From Pseudomonadota bacterium (GTDB lineage: Bacteria; Pseudomonadota; Gammaproteobacteria; Burkholderiales; Burkholderiaceae_E): 43,939 nucleotides of DNA. The notes beneath the pieces were generated by a model, which was given only the letters and a program-made list of their open reading frames with translations, had not been told where the DNA came from and searched no databases. How positions within the stretch are numbered: position 1 is the stretch's first letter; the number at the start of each line of letters is the position of its first letter. Where the stretch lies: the NCBI GenBank assembly GCA_029779755.1, contig JAKOZZ010000257.1, positions 1-43,939 of the forward strand, read 5' to 3'. Shown piece by piece: positions 16,462 through 24,441 of the stretch. A program made the position numbers and the translations under genes.

Positions 16462-16980
16462 TCAGGGGTCGATCCAGCGGCCCTGCGGCGGGCCGTCGCC
16501 GAGGGTGAACGCGGCGCGCAGCGGGCGCTCGGGACCGATGTGCAGCCAGTCGAGCTGCAGGATGCGCAGACGGATCACGCAGAAGCGCTCCGGACCGGCG
16601 TAAAGGGCACGGCTGTGTCCCGGCAGCGCTGTCCACGCCGCGGCGGCGACGGCATCCCCCACGTGGAGGTCGGCCACGCCGTGCAGGCGCAGCTGGATGC
16701 GACGGGGCCGGTGATAGGCCACCAGTGCAACGCTGGGGTTGGTGCGCAGCTGCGCGATCTTGCCGGCGTCGGCGTCGCTGTGCACGGCGACGCGGCCGGT
16801 GTCGCGGTCGCTCGCGCGCAGCACGACGGTGCGGGCGTCGGCGAAGGGCGCTCCGTCGCCGGCCTGCCCGACGGTGGCCAGCACCGGCCAGTGCAGATCG
16901 TCGGCCGGATCGTCGACGCCGCGCGCCAGCATCGACCAGGCGTCGTCGAGGAGGTCGGACAGGGGGCTCAGGGGTGTCAT
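16462..16980 (-). CDS. Pyridoxamine 5'-phosphate oxidase (PPOX) family protein
   Basis: A 172-residue FMN-binding split-barrel protein of the PPOX superfamily. Recognisable parts are WPVLATVGQAGDGAPFADARTVVLRA near 31-56, DTGRVAVHSDADAGKIAQLRTNPSVALVAY near 60-89 and RRIQLRLHGVADLHVGD near 92-108, the usual flavin-contacting order. It is shorter than PdxH and lacks the PdxH C-terminal substrate motif, so it is more likely a flavin reductase or general-stress-type protein than the vitamin B6 enzyme. It starts 14 bases after the unknown gene at 16995-18251 and is probably in its operon, without a clear ribosome binding site. Confidence 0.8.
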   Translation of the reverse strand: MTPLSPLSDLLDDAWSMLARGVDDPADDLHWPVLATVGQAGDGAPFADARTVVLRASDRDTGRVAVHSDADAGKIAQLRTNPSVALVAYHRPRRIQLRLHGVADLHVGDAVAAAAWTALPGHSRALYAGPERFCVIRLRILQLDWLHIGPERPLRAAFTLGDGPPQGRWIDP

Positions 16981-16994
16981 GTGCGGGACGGGGC

Positions 16995-18251
16995 TCAACG
17001 CGCCTCGACCGGTACCGCGCGGGCCAGCAGTGCGCGCCACTGCGCGTCGTCGGTCGGCCAGCCGCGGTCGCCCAGTGCGTCGAGCTGGCGCAGCACCGGC
17101 GACAGCTGCCATGCCGGGGGCTGGCCGAGCGCGCGCGGCGTCTCGCGCCACAGCCGGCGGAGGGTGTTGTCGGAGACCGCGAAGCGCTGCGCGAGCGCTT
17201 CGATCACGAGCCGGTCCTGTCCGGCGTCGATCGCGCGGCGCAAGGCCCCGGCCCAGCGCACGGTGTGCGACGAGTCGGTGCGGGCGGCGATCGTGCGCAG
17301 GTCGAACCCGTCGCCGCTCCTGCGCCGCGGATCCGGGGCCGGGGCGTCCGAGGTCGTGGCGCCCGAGTCCGGCGTCATCCAGTCGTCTTCGCGCGGATCC
17401 GGCGGCTCGTCGGCGTCGAGGCGGCGCGCTTCGAGCGGCAGCAGGGTCTGCGCGAGGAAGCTGGCCAGGCCGGGCAGGCGGCCCAGCACGTGCGCGCGGC
17501 TGGCGGCGTGGCGGGGATCGATGCGCAGCCAGTTGTAGCAGCCCAGGTGCTTGCCGGCCCCGGTGCGCACCAGCTTGGCCATCGTGACCTCGTCGAGCGC
17601 GCCTTCGATCAGCGACGCGACCCGCTGCTCGAACGTGGTCTCGCGCAGGTCGATCGAGCGCAGCGCGCGGCCGTAGAAGGCGACGTCGATGATCTCGGTG
17701 CGCAGCGCTTCGCGCAGCTTGGCGAGGAAGTCCGGGTAGCGGCTTGCGCGTGCGAACAGCGAGCCCTCGGCATCGGGCTCGAGCCGGTGCTCGACCGCGA
17801 GGTGGCGGTCCCAGCCGCTGCGGCGCTGCTGCAGGATGGTCAGCATCTCGCCGGCCAGCGCCGCGAACAGGGTGTCGAGCACGGCCGGATCGTGGCTGCG
17901 GTCGAGGTCGCATTCGAGGAACTCGAGCAGCAGCTTGAGCGTGCGGTCGGTCAGCAGCGCCCGGAAGTCGTAGCACAGGCCGGTGCGATCGACACCGACG
18001 AAGCGCACGTTCAGCCCCCAGGCGCGGGTGAGCTGCGCGAAGATGGGGTTGGCCATCAGCGACAGGCGCGAGGCCAGCGGCAGCAGCAGCACGAACAGCC
18101 GCCAGTCGGACGAGGGGTTGCGCCACACCAGCGCGCGCGGGCTGTGCCGGTACACGCCGGCGAGGTGCGCGAGTTCCGGTCCGACCGAACCGGCGTCGAG
18201 CAGGTCCTGGTCGACCGGGAAGTGGTCGACGCGAAAGGCTTCGAAATCCAT
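16995..18251 (-). CDS. Hypothetical protein, 418 residues
   Basis: Not recognised. A soluble, Leu-rich, mainly helical protein. The first part (about 1-290) has DFEAFRVDHFPVDQDLLDAG, LVWRNPSSDWRLFVLLLPLASRL and long helices. A charged, proline-rich linker lies near 280-320 (DEPPDPREDDWMTPDSGAT). The C-terminal 100 residues include RLVIEALAQRFAVSDNTLRRLWRETP, which looks like a helix-turn-helix, so DNA binding is possible. It starts at ATG 18251, with longer frames upstream rejected because the sequence there is low-complexity and covers a separate small gene. It precedes the PPOX gene by 14 bases. Confidence 0.65.
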   Translation of the reverse strand: MDFEAFRVDHFPVDQDLLDAGSVGPELAHLAGVYRHSPRALVWRNPSSDWRLFVLLLPLASRLSLMANPIFAQLTRAWGLNVRFVGVDRTGLCYDFRALLTDRTLKLLLEFLECDLDRSHDPAVLDTLFAALAGEMLTILQQRRSGWDRHLAVEHRLEPDAEGSLFARASRYPDFLAKLREALRTEIIDVAFYGRALRSIDLRETTFEQRVASLIEGALDEVTMAKLVRTGAGKHLGCYNWLRIDPRHAASRAHVLGRLPGLASFLAQTLLPLEARRLDADEPPDPREDDWMTPDSGATTSDAPAPDPRRRSGDGFDLRTIAARTDSSHTVRWAGALRRAIDAGQDRLVIEALAQRFAVSDNTLRRLWRETPRALGQPPAWQLSPVLRQLDALGDRGWPTDDAQWRALLARAVPVEAR

Positions 18252-18324
18252 CGATGAACTGTTGCCGCGGCCGGGGACTGGCCGCGAGGGAACCGGGGGC
18301 GGGACGGGGGCGGCGGCGCCGGGG

Positions 18325-18501
18325 TCAGTCGGCGCGCTTGGCCACGAACAGCAGGCCGCCGCCGAGGGCGAGCACCAGGCACGCCATGACGGTGCGTGCG
18401 ACGGAGCCGCGCCACAGCGCCTCGACCGCAAAGACGACGCCTGCGGTCACGAGGATGCGGGCGGTGCCGGCGGTGCGCTGGGCAGGGCTGAGCTCGGACA
18501 T
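18325..18501 (-). CDS. Small predicted membrane protein, 58 residues
   Basis: A short frame encoding MSELSPAQRTAGTARILVT and then two hydrophobic segments (about 16-29 and 37-54), ending in KRAD. The order is soluble start, two membrane segments and a basic end, a normal small membrane protein. It exactly fills the gap between the unknown 418-residue protein and the MOSC gene on the same strand, and it is not in frame with either. The Shine-Dalgarno is weak. No function is known. A chance frame cannot be excluded, but the hydrophobic pattern supports a real gene. Confidence 0.55.
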   Translation of the reverse strand: MSELSPAQRTAGTARILVTAGVVFAVEALWRGSVARTVMACLVLALGGGLLFVAKRAD

Positions 18502-18536
18502 GGCTGAAACTCTAACTCAGTTGAGGGGCCCGCGGG

Positions 18537-19148
18537 TCAGAACAGGCGACTCTGTGGCGAACGATGCTTCAGTCGGTGCATCTGTTCGATGCTGACGACA
18601 CGATCGCCCACGCGCTTGAGCACCGGCTGCCCGGCGGCCAGGCGGCCCGGACGGACGACCGCGCAATAGAAGCCGGTGTAGCCGCTCTGCACCATCATCT
18701 TCGACGCCCACGAGAAGCCGAGGTGGGCGTTGAACTTGAAGCAGGGTGCGCGCGGGCTCTCGACCCGCAGTTCGACCTCGCCGACGCTCAGCACGTCGCC
18801 GACGTACACGTCGCCTTCGAGCAGGCCTTCGACGGTGAGGTTCTCGCCCAGCGCGCCGGCCGGCGGCAGGGGGGCGAGCCCGGCCTGGCCGCGCACCGTG
18901 TTCCAGAATGCGTAGTGCTCGATCGGATACACGTACACCGCCTTGTCGAGCCCGCCGTGCACCGACTGGTCGACCTGTTCGTCGCCGGTCACACCCAGGC
19001 GGCCGACCGCGACGGCGTCGGGTCGCGCGACGGTGCTGACCGGATGCTTGACGATGGCGCTGGCGACCGCTTCATTGCCGCCCCGTGCGCGCACGCCCAG
19101 CGGGGCCGACACGCCGACGCTGACGGCCAGCAGGCGCGGCGTGTTCAC
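18537..19148 (-). CDS. yiiM: MOSC domain protein, YiiM-like
   Basis: A 203-residue MOSC-domain protein close in layout to YiiM, a molybdenum-cofactor-dependent reductase that acts on N-hydroxylated base analogues and related compounds. Features are GDEQVDQSVHGGLDKAVYVYP near 55-75, GALGENLTVEGL near 98-109 and SPRAPCFKFN at 131-140, where Cys136 is the expected Mo ligand. Its GTG start overlaps the stop of the FNR-like regulator gene by four bases (GTGA), so the two are translationally coupled. This suggests Moco-dependent activity under low oxygen. Confidence 0.85.
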   Translation of the reverse strand: MNTPRLLAVSVGVSAPLGVRARGGNEAVASAIVKHPVSTVARPDAVAVGRLGVTGDEQVDQSVHGGLDKAVYVYPIEHYAFWNTVRGQAGLAPLPPAGALGENLTVEGLLEGDVYVGDVLSVGEVELRVESPRAPCFKFNAHLGFSWASKMMVQSGYTGFYCAVVRPGRLAAGQPVLKRVGDRVVSIEQMHRLKHRSPQSRLF

Positions 19149-19852
19149 TCGGCGCGTGAGGCGACCGACGCGAGGGCCTCGGCGTCGACGCGGAAGTGGC
19201 GTCCCTGGCGGTCGAGGCTTTCGAGCAGGCCTTCACGCCGGAACGCGGCGACGGCCCGGCTGGCGGTCTCGGTGGTGATGCCCAGCATGGCGCCGACGTC
19301 CTCGCGCGGGGGCAGGACGATCTGCTGCCCGCTGTCGCCGTGCGACAGGCGCAGCAGGAGCCGGGCAAGGCGCTGGCGCGCACTGCCCGACGCGAGGTCG
19401 GCGATGAAGTCGTCGGCCTGCTTGAGCGCTTCGTGCCACTTGCGCAGCAGCTGCGTGTGCAGGCGCGGCGATTCCTTCTCGATGCGCTGGATCACCGAGG
19501 TCGGGATGCGGCAGGCGGTCACGTCGGTCACCGTGATGGCCGACGAGTTGTACGTGGGGGTTGCCGTGACCTCGAGCCCGGCGATGTCGCCGGGCGTCAG
19601 CAGGCGGATGATGCGCTGCGTGCCGTCGCTCTGGTAGCGCACCAGCTTGACCAGCCCGCTGCGCACGGTGAACAGGTACTGCCCCGGCGCGCCCTCGTCG
19701 AAGAGCGTGGTGTGCGACGCCACCGACACGTCGTGGATCGGCTGGTGGATGAGGCGGAAATCCTCGCTGATCAGGTCCGCGAACAGCGACTGATCGCGGA
19801 TTCCGCAGCTGCCGCATTCCTTTTCACCAATTGGTACGATCTTGACGTGCAT
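19145..19852 (-). CDS. Crp/Fnr family regulator, FNR-like recognition helix
   Basis: A 235-residue transcription regulator with an N-terminal cyclic-nucleotide-like sensor domain (about 30-140), a dimer helix and a C-terminal winged helix-turn-helix. The recognition helix GITTETASRAVAAFRREG at 191-208 keeps the E..SR residues that FNR uses to read TTGAT half-sites. Cysteines are Cys13, Cys16 and Cys114 only. E. coli FNR uses four to hold its 4Fe-4S cluster, so cluster binding here is uncertain. It is co-transcribed with yiiM, and an imperfect TTGAC-N4-GTCAT site lies 12 bases upstream of its start. The nap promoter at 43157 is a possible target. Confidence 0.88.
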   Translation of the reverse strand: MHVKIVPIGEKECGSCGIRDQSLFADLISEDFRLIHQPIHDVSVASHTTLFDEGAPGQYLFTVRSGLVKLVRYQSDGTQRIIRLLTPGDIAGLEVTATPTYNSSAITVTDVTACRIPTSVIQRIEKESPRLHTQLLRKWHEALKQADDFIADLASGSARQRLARLLLRLSHGDSGQQIVLPPREDVGAMLGITTETASRAVAAFRREGLLESLDRQGRHFRVDAEALASVASRAE

Positions 19853-19864
19853 GGCCGGTGGTGC

Positions 19865-19878
19865 TTGACAATCGTCAT
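19865..19878. promoter_or_regulatory. Imperfect FNR-type site in front of the FNR-like gene
   Basis: TTGACAATCGTCAT has the TTGAN-N4-NTCAA layout with three mismatches and perfect inner arms TGAC/GTCA. It lies 12 bases upstream of the regulator start, a position where binding would repress. Autoregulation is inferred. Confidence 0.3.
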
Positions 19879-20074
19879 GGCGACGACGGATCGATTATGC
19901 GCCCTTTTGCAGGCGTGCGCGCCTGCATCACCTTCGGCGGATCGTGACATCGGTCGCAGCACCGGCATGTGCGCACGTGAATTCCTGCGCAGTCCGAGCC
20001 GTGTCTGCGTGGCACTGTGGCGGTCCTCGCGCCCCGAACGGAAGACCGTAGCGAGACGAATTCCTTTCACGGTG

Positions 20075-20080
20075 TAAAAT
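20075..20080 (+). promoter_or_regulatory. Candidate -10 box for pckG
   Basis: TAAAAT lies 59 bases upstream of the pckG start in an otherwise GC-rich region. No good -35 box was found at 16-18 bases. The rest of the 287-base gap between the FNR-like gene and pckG shows only the FNR-type site noted nearby. Confidence 0.3.
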
Positions 20081-20139
20081 GGAAGGTTCCTCGGCTTGCA
20101 GCCAATGGTCCTGGCGGGCACCGAGTCACGGAGAGCTGA

Positions 20140-22044
20140 ATGAATCACCCGTATCCCGCCTCGGAGATCGAGGCCGGCGCCGCCAAGCGCCTGAACGTGC
20201 CCGACTACGTGAAGCATCAGGGTCTGATCGACTGGGTGGCGTCGATCGCCGCGCTGACCAAGCCCGACCGCGTGGTGTGGGCCGACGGTTCCCAGGAAGA
20301 GAACGACCGGCTGTGCGCCGAGATGGTGGCGGCGGGCACGCTGCGCAAGCTGAACCCCGAGAAGCGTCCGGGCTCGTACCTCGCGTGGTCGGATCCCGGC
20401 GACGTGGCGCGGGTCGAAGACCGCACGTTCATCTGCAGCCGCACCCGCGAAGAGGCGGGCCCGACCAACAACTGGACGGACCCCGACGAGATGCGCGGCA
20501 CCCTCAACGGCCTGTTCGACGGCTGCATGCGGGGGCGCACGATGTACGTCGTGCCGTTCTCGATGGGGCCGCTGGGCAGTCACATCGCGCACGTCGGCGT
20601 CGAGCTGTCCGACAGTCCGTACGTGGTCGTCAACATGCGGATCATGACCCGCATGGGGCGCGCGGTGTACGACGTGCTCGGCGAGAGCGGCCACTTCGTC
20701 CCCTGCGTGCACTCGGTCGGCAAGCCGCTCGCGCCCGGCGAGAAGGACGTCGCCTGGCCGTGCAACAGCACGAAGTACATCGTGCACTATCCCGAGACGC
20801 GCGAGATCTGGTCGTATGGCTCGGGCTACGGCGGCAACGCGCTGCTGGGCAAGAAGTGCTTCGCGCTGCGCATCGCCTCGAACATGGGGCGGCAGGACGC
20901 GCTGTCGGGCGGCATCGGCTGGCTGGCCGAGCACATGCTGATCCTCGCCGTGACCTCGCCGGAAGGCCGCAAGTACCACGTGGCCGCGGCGTTCCCGTCG
21001 GCCTGCGGCAAGACCAACTTCGCGATGCTGATCCCGCCGAAGGGCTTCGAGGGCTGGACGGTGCGCACGATCGGTGACGACATCGCCTGGATCAAGCCGC
21101 ACTCCGACGGTCGCCTGTACGCGATCAACCCGGAGGCCGGCTTCTTCGGCGTCGCCCCGGGCACGAGCGCCAAGACCAATCCGAACTGCCTGGCGTCGCT
21201 CGACCGCAACGTGATCTACACGAACGTTGCGCTGACCGACGACGGTGACGTGTGGTGGGAGGGGCTGAGCGAGCCGCCCGCGCATCTGCTCGACTGGCAG
21301 GGCAAGGACTGGACGCCCGAGCTGGCGCGGGCCAATCCGGTGAACGGCAAGCCGAAGCCGGCGGCCCACCCGAATGCACGCTTCACGGTCGCGGCCGCGC
21401 AGTGCCCGTCGATCGATCCCAACTGGGACAGCGTCGATGGCGTGCCGATCGACGCGTTCATCTTCGGCGGTCGCCGCTCGACGACGGTGCCCCTGGTGAC
21501 CGAGGCGCGTTCTTGGGAAGAGGGCGTGTACATGGCGGCGACCATGGGCTCGGAGACGACGGCCGCCCAGGCCGGCGCGACCGGTGTCGTGCGTCGCGAT
21601 CCGTTCGCGATGCTGCCGTTCTGCGGCTACAACATGGCCGAGTACTTCGGCCACTGGCTCGACCTGGGGCATCGCCTGCAGGTGGGCGGCGCGAAGCTGC
21701 CCGGCATCTTCTGCGTGAACTGGTTCCGCACCGACGAGAACGGCAAGTTCGTGTGGCCGGGGTTCGGCGACAACATGCGGGTGCTTGCGTGGATGCTCGG
21801 CCGCCTCGAAGGCAAGGCGCAGGGCGTGGAGCACGTGTTCGGCACGTCGCCGCGGTACGAGGACCTGAACTGGAACGGGCTGGACTTCCCGCGCGCGTCG
21901 TTCGAGCGCATCACGTCGATCGACAAGGAGGCGTGGAGCCGCGAGTTCCAGCTCCATGCCGAGCTGTTCCAGCAGCTGTCGCACGGTCTTCCGCCGGCGC
22001 TCTCGCGTGTGAAGGCGTCGTTCGAGAAGCGCCTGGCAGCCTGA
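20140..22044 (+). CDS. pckG: Phosphoenolpyruvate carboxykinase (GTP)
   Basis: A 634-residue cytoplasmic GTP-dependent PEP carboxykinase, which converts oxaloacetate and GTP to PEP, CO2 and GDP for gluconeogenesis from organic acids. The kinase P-loop ACGKTN is at 288-293 with catalytic Cys289, and the second nucleotide and metal motif GDDIAW is at 312-317. Further family segments are [17 protein letters not shown] at 231-247, [19 protein letters not shown] and [13 protein letters not shown]. Length is typical. GGAGAG four bases before ATG 20140 fixes the start. Monocistronic, followed by stacked hairpins. It fits a life on organic acids, as does the TRAP transporter. Confidence 0.97.
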   Translation: MNHPYPASEIEAGAAKRLNVPDYVKHQGLIDWVASIAALTKPDRVVWADGSQEENDRLCAEMVAAGTLRKLNPEKRPGSYLAWSDPGDVARVEDRTFICSRTREEAGPTNNWTDPDEMRGTLNGLFDGCMRGRTMYVVPFSMGPLGSHIAHVGVELSDSPYVVVNMRIMTRMGRAVYDVLGESGHFVPCVHSVGKPLAPGEKDVAWPCNSTKYIVHYPETREIWSYGSGYGGNALLGKKCFALRIASNMGRQDALSGGIGWLAEHMLILAVTSPEGRKYHVAAAFPSACGKTNFAMLIPPKGFEGWTVRTIGDDIAWIKPHSDGRLYAINPEAGFFGVAPGTSAKTNPNCLASLDRNVIYTNVALTDDGDVWWEGLSEPPAHLLDWQGKDWTPELARANPVNGKPKPAAHPNARFTVAAAQCPSIDPNWDSVDGVPIDAFIFGGRRSTTVPLVTEARSWEEGVYMAATMGSETTAAQAGATGVVRRDPFAMLPFCGYNMAEYFGHWLDLGHRLQVGGAKLPGIFCVNWFRTDENGKFVWPGFGDNMRVLAWMLGRLEGKAQGVEHVFGTSPRYEDLNWNGLDFPRASFERITSIDKEAWSREFQLHAELFQQLSHGLPPALSRVKASFEKRLAA

Positions 22045-22086
22045 CCGCAGCAGGGCCGCGTGCCCTGCCGTGCGCTCCGCGGTGCG

Positions 22087-22176
22087 CCGGACGGTTCCGT
22101 CCGGACGGATCGCCGCGTGGGGTTCGGGTGGTGCCTCACCCGAACGAAAACGCCCCCGGAAGGGGGCGTTCTCGTT
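22087..22176. terminator. Three stacked hairpins between convergent pckG and a secreted-protein gene
   Basis: Three inverted repeats lie in a row. CCGGACGG-TT-CCGTCCGG is at 22087-22104. GTTCGGGTG and CACCCGAAC flank six bases at 22122-22145. A 15-bp stem with GGAA loop and one mismatch is at 22143-22176 (core AACGCCCCC/GGGGGCGTT). The last has a run of A on one side and T-rich sequence on the other, so it is the likely bidirectional terminator. The second and third stems share three bases and would compete. Confidence 0.75.
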
Positions 22177-22214
22177 GCAGCAGGCCGCGTGAGCAGCCCG
22201 CCACGGGGTGAGGG

Positions 22215-22514
22215 TTACTGCACGTCGCCGTAGTTGTAGCTGCGCGACCAGCCGGTCGTCTGCGCTTCCTTCTGCACTTCGGCGCGGGTGCGCGCGGTGA
22301 CCTTGCCGTCCTGGGCGTCGACGGCGGCGGCTTCGCTGTGGATCAGGTTCAGCGCCACGCCACCCGACGCTGCGGCGGCGGAGGTGGTCGAGGCCGCCGC
22401 GCTGTGCTGCGCGATCACGTCGGACGGATAGTCGATGTTGACGATGCCGGCCTGCGCCGTGGCGGCGGTGGCGACGAGGGCGAGGGGGGCGAGGATCTTG
22501 GTCAGTGCGTTCAT
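22215..22514 (-). CDS. Small secreted protein, DUF4148-like
   Basis: A 99-residue protein with a clear signal peptide (MNALTKILAPLALVATAATAQA, cleavage expected after residue 22). The mature part has DYPSDVIAQHSAAA and a tail ARTRAEVQKEAQTTG. This resembles the DUF4148 proteins common in Burkholderiales (LTRAxVxAEL and YPAD motifs). The assignment is tentative because the motifs are short. The ATG at 22514 is preferred, with GGAG eight bases upstream; an in-frame ATG four codons earlier overlaps that GGAG. Periplasmic, function unknown. Confidence 0.7.
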   Translation of the reverse strand: MNALTKILAPLALVATAATAQAGIVNIDYPSDVIAQHSAAASTTSAAAASGGVALNLIHSEAAAVDAQDGKVTARTRAEVQKEAQTTGWSRSYNYGDVQ

Positions 22515-22682
22515 TTCGGACTCCATCGGTTCTGTGGGTGTTCTTGCCGGGTCGAGCAACACTGCGTTGCGTCGATGGGATGAAGTCTGAGATCACGATC
22601 TGTCGCTGCGGTCCTGCGTTGGTCGACGTTGGGGATCGCTTCGGTCTCGATTCCGTCTCGTGCAGTGCAGCATCGCCGCCGG

Positions 22683-23354
22683 TCAGCGGCGCGCCAGGTA
22701 GAAGCCTTCGTTGAAGAGCCGCACGCTGCCGGGCAGGTAGACCACCAGCAGGGTGACGAGCATGCCTTCCAGCCAGGCTTCGCCGCTGGCCAGCAGCAAG
22801 GCGTAGGGCAGCAGGTTGTCGACCACGCTGTCCGGAACGGCGTCGCCGAACCAGCGCCAGGCGAGCAGGGTCACGACGACCTGCACCGCGTAGCTGGCGA
22901 ACAGCCCGAACAGGCCGCAGCCGAGCAGGAACACGAACGGGTTGCGCGGCAGCCAGCGCAGCGCGGCGCTGACGATCAGCCACATCGTCCAGATCGGCAG
23001 GACGCCCGCGAGCAGCGTGCGCACGCCCCAGTCGGCGAGCCGTGCGGGATCGATGACGCCCGCTTCGGGCCACAGGCACTGGGCGAGCACGACGAGCGCC
23101 ATCGACAGCAGGGCGCGCGGGTAGCCGAGCAGCAGCGCGAGGAAGGCCGAGCCCAGGTAGTGCAGCGTGACGCCGTACTCGAGTTCGATGCGCATGCGGT
23201 GGCCCAGCAGCACGAAGGCGGTGGCCAGTGCCCAGTGCAGATGCTCGGACACCGGCGCGTTCCAGCGCGCGCGCCGTGCGGCCTCCAGGCACAGCAGCGC
23301 CGCGAGTGCCGTGGCGAGCAGCATCAGCGGCTGGGGCGGGGCGAACGCGAGCAT
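22683..23354 (-). CDS. Polytopic membrane protein, COG3235-like
   Basis: A 223-residue membrane protein with six or seven hydrophobic segments. SEHLHWALATAFVLLGHRMRIE near 35-56 and HYLGSAFLALLLGYPRALLSM near 65-85 resemble a family of predicted membrane proteins (COG3235) distantly like CbiM, the substrate-capture subunit of energy-coupling-factor nickel and cobalt transporters. The CbiM N-terminal metal-binding Met-His is absent, so metal transport is not supported. It follows pdxA by 22 bases on the same strand, and co-transcription is likely. Confidence 0.65.
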   Translation of the reverse strand: MLAFAPPQPLMLLATALAALLCLEAARRARWNAPVSEHLHWALATAFVLLGHRMRIELEYGVTLHYLGSAFLALLLGYPRALLSMALVVLAQCLWPEAGVIDPARLADWGVRTLLAGVLPIWTMWLIVSAALRWLPRNPFVFLLGCGLFGLFASYAVQVVVTLLAWRWFGDAVPDSVVDNLLPYALLLASGEAWLEGMLVTLLVVYLPGSVRLFNEGFYLARR

Positions 23355-23376
23355 GGGTGTGCCGGCCCCCGCGGGA

Positions 23377-24441
23377 TCACCGGTGGGATGCGAGCCGGTC
23401 GGCTTGCACGAAGGCGGCCACGAGGCTGGCCGGGTCCGCGGCGCCGAGGCCGTGCGGACCGGCGGTGCCGGCGATGTCGAACGCCGTGCCGTGGTCGGGG
23501 CTGGTGCGGACGAACGGCAGGCCGATGGTGATGTTCACGCCTTCGTCGACGCCGAGGTACTTGACCGGGATCAGGCCCTGGTCGTGGTACATGGCGACGA
23601 CGACATCGAAATGCCGCATGCCGCGGGCGCGCATGAACACGGTGTCCGGCGGGTGCGGTCCGCTGGCGTCGATGTCGAGGGCGCGCGCCTGGGCGATCGC
23701 GGGTGCCACGATGTCGATCTCCTCGCGCCCGAACAGTCCGCCTTCCCCCGCGTGCGGATTGACACCGGCGACCGCGATGCGCGGCGTTGCGATGCCGGCG
23801 CGGCGCAGGGCGTCGTCGGTGATGCGGATCGTCTCGAGCACCAGCGGGACCGACAGGGCCGCCAGCGCGTCGCGCAGGGCCATGTGGATGGTGACGAGCA
23901 CCGTGCGCAGCTCGGTGTTGGCCAGCATCATGCGCACCGGCACGTTGCCGGCCAGTTCGGCCAGCAGTTCGGTGTGGCCGGGGTGATGATGGCCGGCGCG
24001 GTGCATCGCCTCCTTGGAGATGGGCGCGGTGACCACGGCGCGCACCTCGCCCCGCAGCGCCAGGGTGGCGGCCCGCGTGATGCAGCGCCACGCGGCTTCG
24101 CCGGCGCGCGCATCGACGACACCGGGCCTGAGGTCGGCGGGCAGTGCGGCGGCCGCGATCACGGGCACGTCGATGCCCAGTTCGGTGATCGCCCCCAGGG
24201 GCTCCGCGTTCGGGCTGGCGCCCGGGGGCAGCGCCGCCGACGGCGTGGCCACCGGACGGATGTGCACCGGCAGCCGCAGGCGCTGGGCTTCGCGGTGCAG
24301 CAGCCCGGGGTCGCCGACCACCAGCGCCGGCGCGGGCAGGCCAGCGGCGAAGGCCTTGAGCACGATCTCGGGGCCGATGCCGCAGGGGTCGCCCATGGTG
24401 ATGGCGATCGGCGCGCGGGCGCCGCGCTGCGCGGTGCTCAT
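23377..24441 (-). CDS. pdxA: 4-hydroxythreonine-4-phosphate dehydrogenase
   Basis: A 354-residue NAD-dependent oxidising decarboxylase of the PdxA family, which makes 3-amino-2-oxopropyl phosphate for pyridoxal phosphate synthesis. Features are IAITMGDPCGIGPEIVLKA at 12-30, TAPISKEAMHRAGHHHPGHTELLA with metal-binding His, NPHAGEGGLFGREE, and VVAMYHDQGLIPVKYLG. The start overlaps the stop of the M20 hydrolase by four bases (ATGA). In betaproteobacteria the housekeeping pdxA often lies with surA and rsmA. Its place in an amidohydrolase operon hints at a second, catabolic-type PdxA, but sequence alone does not separate the two. Confidence 0.92.
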   Translation of the reverse strand: MSTAQRGARAPIAITMGDPCGIGPEIVLKAFAAGLPAPALVVGDPGLLHREAQRLRLPVHIRPVATPSAALPPGASPNAEPLGAITELGIDVPVIAAAALPADLRPGVVDARAGEAAWRCITRAATLALRGEVRAVVTAPISKEAMHRAGHHHPGHTELLAELAGNVPVRMMLANTELRTVLVTIHMALRDALAALSVPLVLETIRITDDALRRAGIATPRIAVAGVNPHAGEGGLFGREEIDIVAPAIAQARALDIDASGPHPPDTVFMRARGMRHFDVVVAMYHDQGLIPVKYLGVDEGVNITIGLPFVRTSPDHGTAFDIAGTAGPHGLGAADPASLVAAFVQADRLASHR

